Positions 60,192 through 64,000 of a DNA stretch of 64,000 nt are shown here, in pieces. Under the pieces are notes generated by a model. That model saw only the letters and a program-made list of their open reading frames with translations. It searched no databases and was not told where the DNA came from. The stretch is from Paraplanobispora siamensis (GTDB lineage Bacteria; Actinomycetota; Actinomycetes; Streptosporangiales; Streptosporangiaceae), in assembly GCF_016863175.1 (NCBI RefSeq), contig NZ_BOOJ01000010.1:1-64000 (forward strand), given 5' to 3'. The position numbers and the translations under genes were made by a program. The stretch's first letter is position 1. Every line of letters begins with the position of its first letter.

Positions 60192-61010
60192 TCAGACCCG
60201 GGTGACCGTCATCTGCAGCTCGGTGACCCAGTCCTTCGGGTCCTGCGGGCAGTCGAGATAGACCTCGCGGGCCAGGCCGACCGGGCGGTAGCCGTTCTCC
60301 TCGATCCAGTGAGCCAGGACCTGGAAGGTCGGGTCGACCTCCTCCATCGGGCCGCGGTGGACGATCGTGGCGGCTGTCTCGACCGCGGGCAGGTCCACGA
60401 TCTCGAAGTCGAATCCCTCCCGGGGCGCCGTGGCGACCTGCATGCCCGCGTGCACGACCACCTTGCCGTCGTCGCCGGGCTCGTAGCAGGCGATGCCCGG
60501 GCCGGTGATCTCGACCCCGGCGCGTTCCAGCCGCGCGCACAGCTCCTGGTAGAGCGGCTGGATGACCGGGCCGATGTCCTCGCCGTCGTAGCTGGCCGCG
60601 ACCGCGGTGAGCTCCGCGACGCGGACCGGGGCGACACGCTTGACCATGACCTCTTCCGTGCTCATGTGCCCTTCCCTCTCGATCATCCGGAGCCTCGCCT
60701 CGACCCGGAGCAGCCGTGCGGCGTCGGCCGCGATCCGCTCCTCCAGCTCCGCGCGGCGCAGCCGTACCATGCCGTGCAGCTCCTCGGCGCTCACCTTCTC
60801 GTCGAGGATCGAGGCCACCTGCCGCAGGGTGAAGCCGAGGTCCTTCAGAGCGATGATGCGGTTGAGCCGCGCGAGCTGGGCGGCCTGGTAGAACCGGTAG
60901 CCGCTGGCCGGGTCGACGTGGGCCGGCCGGAGCAACCCGAGCGCGTCGTAGTGACGCAGCATCCGGATCGACACGCGGCCGAGCTGGGCGAAGTCTCCGA
61001 TGCTGAACAT
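60192..61010 (-). CDS. MerR-family regulator with GyrI-like effector domain
   Basis: 272 aa. The N-terminal MerR winged helix (residues 1-70, MFSIGDFAQLGRVSIRMLRH, then YDALGLLRP) and dimer coiled coil (75-115) are followed by a GyrI/SOUL-like ligand-binding domain (125-272), as in BmrR-type multidrug sensors. It probably senses a small hydrophobic compound. A promoter with a 19-bp spacer and central dyad precedes it, so it likely activates itself. It converges on the SDR gene. Confidence 0.9.
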   Translation of the reverse strand: MFSIGDFAQLGRVSIRMLRHYDALGLLRPAHVDPASGYRFYQAAQLARLNRIIALKDLGFTLRQVASILDEKVSAEELHGMVRLRRAELEERIAADAARLLRVEARLRMIEREGHMSTEEVMVKRVAPVRVAELTAVAASYDGEDIGPVIQPLYQELCARLERAGVEITGPGIACYEPGDDGKVVVHAGMQVATAPREGFDFEIVDLPAVETAATIVHRGPMEEVDPTFQVLAHWIEENGYRPVGLAREVYLDCPQDPKDWVTELQMTVTRV

Positions 61011-61020
61011 GGTGCCTTCA

Positions 61021-61051
61021 GGTGTAGGGCCTCACACGGTGTCAGGGTCAA
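61021..61051 (-). promoter_or_regulatory. MerR-type promoter with 19-bp spacer and dyad
   Basis: Minus strand TTGACC (61051-61046), 19-bp spacer, TACACC (61026-61021). An 8-bp inverted repeat with one mismatch (CCTCACAC/GTGTCAGG, 61030-61046) lies in the spacer, as for MerR operators. The start codon follows 10 nt after the -10. Confidence 0.72.
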
Positions 61052-61110
61052 CGCCGTCGAAACGCCGTCAGGGGGACGCCGTCGGGACCGACACTGCCAG
61101 AGGGTCGGCC

Positions 61111-61644
61111 TCAGCGCAGGGCCCGGGCGTACAGGCGGGCGAAGGCGTGCTGCAGGAGCACCGGGGCGGGGCCCGCGATCCGGGTGTACCACCGGCCGGG
61201 GCGGCTGTAGGCGTGCACCGTGAACCACACCCGCCCGCCGGAGTCGCGCTCCAGCAGGAAGCCCTCCTCGCCGCTCTCCGGATGCCCGGACAGGGTGCCG
61301 TAGCCGAACCCGGCGCGGTCCTCCTCCTCCAGCGCCCACACGACCCGGCAGGGCGCGGAGATCCGCAGCGGTCCCAGGCCCATGCGCGAGACCACGGTCA
61401 CCCCCCGCGCCGCCCTGGGGGCGGAGGCGACCGGGCGCAGGCCGCACCCGGCGTGCGCCCGCCACGTCAGCAGGGTCTCGGCGGCCCGCTCCAGGCTCTC
61501 CCCGCGGCCGATGAGCGTCCGGTGGCGCAGCCGCCGGTAGCCGGGCGGGACGGCGCCCGTCTGGAACTCCTCGGTGTCCGGATGGGTGAGGCCGACGTCG
61601 GGATAGCTGAAGGCGGCGTCGCGGTAGCGCTGCAGGAGGTCCAT
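61111..61644 (-). CDS. DUF1990 family protein
   Basis: 177 aa. The opening FSYPDVGLTHPDTEEFQTG and AVPPGYRRLRHRTLIGRGE, then WALEEEDRAGFGYGTLSGHP, EEGFLLERD and WFTVHAYSRPGRW, are DUF1990 motifs; function unknown. In other bacteria DUF1990 sits beside or fused to YndJ, as with the upstream gene here. It lies 42 nt after that gene in the same operon. Confidence 0.85.
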   Translation of the reverse strand: MDLLQRYRDAAFSYPDVGLTHPDTEEFQTGAVPPGYRRLRHRTLIGRGESLERAAETLLTWRAHAGCGLRPVASAPRAARGVTVVSRMGLGPLRISAPCRVVWALEEEDRAGFGYGTLSGHPESGEEGFLLERDSGGRVWFTVHAYSRPGRWYTRIAGPAPVLLQHAFARLYARALR

Positions 61645-61686
61645 CGTGCTCCTCGTCGGTGGATGCGGCAGTGGGAGTGCGGGCGG

Positions 61687-62589
61687 TCAGAGCGGCTCGG
61701 GGCGGAGCCTGAGCCGGGCGGCGATCGCGCACAGGGCGAACCCGAGGGCGTTGGCCAGGCCGTGGGTGGCGATCATCCAGTCCAGCGGCGGATGGGGCAG
61801 ACCGGCCGCCTGGCCCAGCGCCCAGCTCATGGCCAGCAGCATCGAGACCACCAGGACCGCGGACGCCACGGTGAGCAGGACACCGTTCAGCCGGTCGTGG
61901 CCGCCCCGCCGCACCTCGGCCAGCGTCAGCAGGCTCACCAGCCACATACCCGCGGTGAGCACCGCCGCCCCGGCCAGTTCGGCCCAGTCGCCTGCGAAGT
62001 AGCCGCCGAGCACCAGCAGCGTCCCGCCGGGCACGCTGAGCGCCGCCGCCCGTGTGAGCGGACCGTCCCCGGCGGCGCGGCAGGTCAGCCCCGCGACGAG
62101 CGCGGCGGCGAAGCCGGCGAAGTGGAAGTGGGCGACGGTGAGCGCCAGGATCTTCAGCGAGAAGCCCCACAGCGGGTGGCCCGCGCGCTCGGCGACCAGG
62201 GCGACGGCGCCGACGGCGGGGGTGACCATCGCGGTGAGGACGGCGACCTCCACGGGGGCGGGCAGGCGCCGCGCCGGAGCGCGGAGGGCGACGGGGGAGC
62301 CGGACGGATCCGCGGCGCCGGGGACACGGGACGGGCTCGTGGAGGCGGGGGAGTAGCGGGACCACAGGCGGATCGGTGCCTGCACGGCCAGGCACACGGT
62401 GGCGAGCGCGTAGACCGAGGCCGCGGCGGCCGCCCAGGGACCGCGTTCCAGCCACAGGGAGGCCGCGCCCGGCAGCGCGCCGGCCCACCACACCGGCGGC
62501 AGCCACGGGGGCACTCGGAGCAGGCGCAGACCGGCCGGGACCACCACGAGCATCCCGATCGTCAGAACCGCGTCGAGCAGGGGACGCAT
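61687..62589 (-). CDS. YndJ-like multi-pass membrane protein
   Basis: 300 aa with about eight hydrophobic helices. The segment LALTVAHFHFAGFAAALVAG with the HFHFAG motif is typical of YndJ-type proteins. ATG 62589 has GGAGGGC upstream on the minus strand; a TTG at 62601 overlaps that site. Operon with DUF1990. A palindrome at 62603-62618 overlaps the promoter/RBS region. Confidence 0.75.
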   Translation of the reverse strand: MRPLLDAVLTIGMLVVVPAGLRLLRVPPWLPPVWWAGALPGAASLWLERGPWAAAAASVYALATVCLAVQAPIRLWSRYSPASTSPSRVPGAADPSGSPVALRAPARRLPAPVEVAVLTAMVTPAVGAVALVAERAGHPLWGFSLKILALTVAHFHFAGFAAALVAGLTCRAAGDGPLTRAAALSVPGGTLLVLGGYFAGDWAELAGAAVLTAGMWLVSLLTLAEVRRGGHDRLNGVLLTVASAVLVVSMLLAMSWALGQAAGLPHPPLDWMIATHGLANALGFALCAIAARLRLRPEPL

Positions 62590-62602
62590 GGCGCCCTCCA
62601 AT

Positions 62603-62618
62603 TTTGAACACGTTCAAA
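62603..62618. promoter_or_regulatory. Palindromic operator of the YndJ/DUF1990 operon
   Basis: TTTGAAC (62603-62609) and GTTCAAA (62612-62618) are perfect 7-bp arms with a 2-bp spacer, 13 bp before the start codon. The form suits a TetR-type repressor; none is encoded next to it in this window. Confidence 0.65.
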
Positions 62619-62686
62619 TCCTGACTCCCTCACGGTAGCACCCGGCCGGAGATAACCGGTTGGCGGGCTGACGCGGTGGGGGGAGC

Positions 62687-63436
62687 ATGGCGGGCATGTC
62701 ACTGCGTTTCCATGAGATCGCCGAGAGCGGTCATCGCATCCTCAACCCGTTCACCGACGACAAGCTCGCCCTGCTCGGTGAGGTCGCCCGGCTCCGGTCC
62801 GGCATGCGGCTGCTCGACCTGGGCTGCGGGAAGGGGGAGATGCTCTGCCAGTGGTCGCGGGCCCACGGGATCGAGGGGGTCGGGGTCGACATCAGCGAGG
62901 TCTTCCTCGACGGCGCCAGGGCCAGGGCCGCGGAGCTCGGGGTGAGCGGGCGGGTGCGCTTCGAGCACGGGGACGCCGGCGCCTACCGGGCCGAGCCGGG
63001 CTCCTTCGACGTCGTGTCCTGCCTCGGGGTGACGTGGATCGGCGGCGGCCTGGAGGGAACCGTCAAGCTGATGCTCCCCGCGCTCAAGGACGACGGGATC
63101 CTCCTCGTCGGCGAGCCGTACTGGATCTCCGAGCCGCCCGCGGGGGCCCACGAGGCCTTCGGCTTCGCGCCGGAGGAGTTCGCCTCGCTGGCCGGGACCT
63201 TCGACAGGTTCGAGGCGGCCGGGACCGAGGTACTGGAGATGGTCCTGGCCGACCGGGACAGCTGGGACCGCTACGTCGCCAGCCAGTGGTGGACGCTGAG
63301 CGACTGGCTGCGCGCCAACCCCGATGATCCCGACGTCGTGGACGTCCGCGCCTTCCTGGAGGGCTCGCGCCGCTTCCACGTGGAGTACGGCAGGCGGTAT
63401 CTCGGCTGGGGCGTCTTCGTGGTGCGCCGTCGTTGA
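62687..63436 (+). CDS. SAM-dependent class I methyltransferase
   Basis: 249 aa. Motif I DLGCGKGEML at residues 44-53, motif II GVGVDISEVF, and SFDVVSCLGVTWIGGG as motif IV. The substrate is unknown. ATG 62687 follows GGGGGGAG closely; ATG 62696 is an alternative and may be better spaced. Confidence 0.85.
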   Translation: MAGMSLRFHEIAESGHRILNPFTDDKLALLGEVARLRSGMRLLDLGCGKGEMLCQWSRAHGIEGVGVDISEVFLDGARARAAELGVSGRVRFEHGDAGAYRAEPGSFDVVSCLGVTWIGGGLEGTVKLMLPALKDDGILLVGEPYWISEPPAGAHEAFGFAPEEFASLAGTFDRFEAAGTEVLEMVLADRDSWDRYVASQWWTLSDWLRANPDDPDVVDVRAFLEGSRRFHVEYGRRYLGWGVFVVRRR

Positions 63437-63450
63437 CGGTTACCGGCCGG

Positions 63451-63481
63451 TAGAAATATGTTCTAGAAAACTGTTCTGGAA
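63451..63481. promoter_or_regulatory. Repeated TTCTAGAA-type elements upstream of the SCO6745-like gene
   Basis: TAGAAATATGTTCTA (63451-63465) is an inverted repeat with 5-bp arms. TTCTAGAA (63461-63468) and TTCTGGAA (63474-63481) repeat at a 13-bp interval. It lies 26 bp before the start codon in an AT-rich patch, and may be an operator with promoter elements. Confidence 0.4.
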
Positions 63482-63506
63482 CGACCGCCGACCGCCCGGA
63501 GGCATC

Positions 63507-64000
63507 ATGACCGACGTCCAGCTCGCCCGGCAGGCCTGGCGCCGTCTGGAGCCCGTCCACGGGATGATCTACTTCGTGCCCGAGGCCACCGAGCGCTACG
63601 CCGCTCTGGGCCTGGACGTCCACGCGGGATACTTCGCCTCCCGCTCGGCGGCGTTCGGCACCGCCTCGCCGGAGCTGGTCATCGCGACCTTCTACAACTT
63701 CTGCCCCGCGCTGGTACGGCGGGCGCTGCCGGCCGCCTGGGAGGTCGTGACCCCCGAGAAGATCCTCCAGGCCCGCTACGACGCCGCCGGCGCGGCGCTG
63801 CGCCGGGGCGGGATCGACGGGGTGCCCGGCCTGGCCGAGACGGTCGCGCTGGCCCGCCGGGCGGCCGAGCGCGCCTGCGAGCACCCGCAGGGCCGGCCGC
63901 TGTTCGCGGCGCACGCCACACTGCCCTGGCCCGACGACCCGCTGCTGGAGCTGTGGCACGCCCAGACCCTGCTGCGCGAGTTCCGGGGCGACGGCCACGT
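63507..64000 (+). CDS. SCO6745-type protein, truncated by the window end
   Basis: The first 164 residues are present. LARQAWRRLEPVHGMIYFVPEATERYAALGL, shown here only as its beginning, and ATFYNFCPALVRRALPAAW match actinobacterial SCO6745-type helical proteins of about 280 aa, function unknown. ATG 63507 has CGGAGG upstream. The 3' part lies beyond base 64000. Confidence 0.75.
   Translation, partial: MTDVQLARQAWRRLEPVHGMIYFVPEATERYAALGLDVHAGYFASRSAAFGTASPELVIATFYNFCPALVRRALPAAWEVVTPEKILQARYDAAGAALRRGGIDGVPGLAETVALARRAAERACEHPQGRPLFAAHATLPWPDDPLLELWHAQTLLREFRGDGH

Overview
The window is about 72% G+C. It carries a classic actinobacterial core: folC, ndk, mreBCD-mrdA-rodA, the paired TIGR03960-type radical SAM and DUF2344 genes, rng, rplU-rpmA-obgE-proBA, and nadD-rsfS. 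It also has many GTG starts, an AfsR/SARP-type regulator and a Ser/Thr kinase. A Streptosporangiales-like actinomycete (Streptosporangiaceae or a relative) is the most likely source; this is inferred from gene order and protein style, not from a marker gene.

Layout. 0.1-10 kb: folC with its DUF4233 partner, an MFS-like membrane protein, ndk, and the overlapping mreB-mreC-mreD-mrdA-rodA elongation operon. 10-13 kb: a small hypothetical gene, then a TPR-type regulator co-translated with a phosphotransferase-fold protein. 13-23.3 kb: radical SAM protein, DUF2344 protein, RNase E/G, ribosomal proteins L21 and L27, the GTPase Obg, and proline biosynthesis proB-proA. 23.3-32 kb: SRPBCC protein, membrane kinase, a zinc-peptidase-like protein that has lost its active site, M48 peptidase, nadD, DUF4240 protein, lipoprotein lytic transglycosylase, rsfS, histidine phosphatase and tRNA-Ala(GGC).

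32-48.4 kb is an accessory-looking block bounded by two identical tRNA-Ala(GGC) genes, each followed by a near-identical terminator hairpin. It holds a beta-helix-like protein, a WD40 protein, a CPA1-type antiporter, an AfsR-like regulator, a two-component system, small membrane proteins, a CynX/NimT-type transporter, an alanyl-tRNA editing-like protein, and an ECF41-type sigma factor with an FAD oxidoreductase. No integrase or transposase was seen.

48.4-49.5 kb is decayed sequence with a WD40 remnant. 49.5-64 kb: a TetR/metallo-beta-lactamase pair with a strong palindromic operator, a secreted protein, a tendamistat-type alpha-amylase inhibitor with an extra C-terminal domain, an AMP-dependent ligase followed by a MetE-C-like protein, an MFS symporter, a lipid-kinase-like protein, an SDR, a MerR regulator with a 19-bp-spacer promoter, a DUF1990/YndJ-like pair with an operator, a methyltransferase, and a truncated SCO6745-type gene.

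The strongest items for a second look are three. First, the ECF41 module has the same TGTCACG-17-CGTC promoter before both the sigma gene and the oxidoreductase. Second, the tendamistat-like inhibitor has the exact cysteine spacing and WRY triad plus an additional domain. Third, the tRNA-Ala/terminator duplication has a covarying hairpin base pair. Many promoters look leaderless (TAnnnT box 6-8 nt before the start codon), and this was used to choose several start sites. All family names come from reading the sequences; no database search was run.
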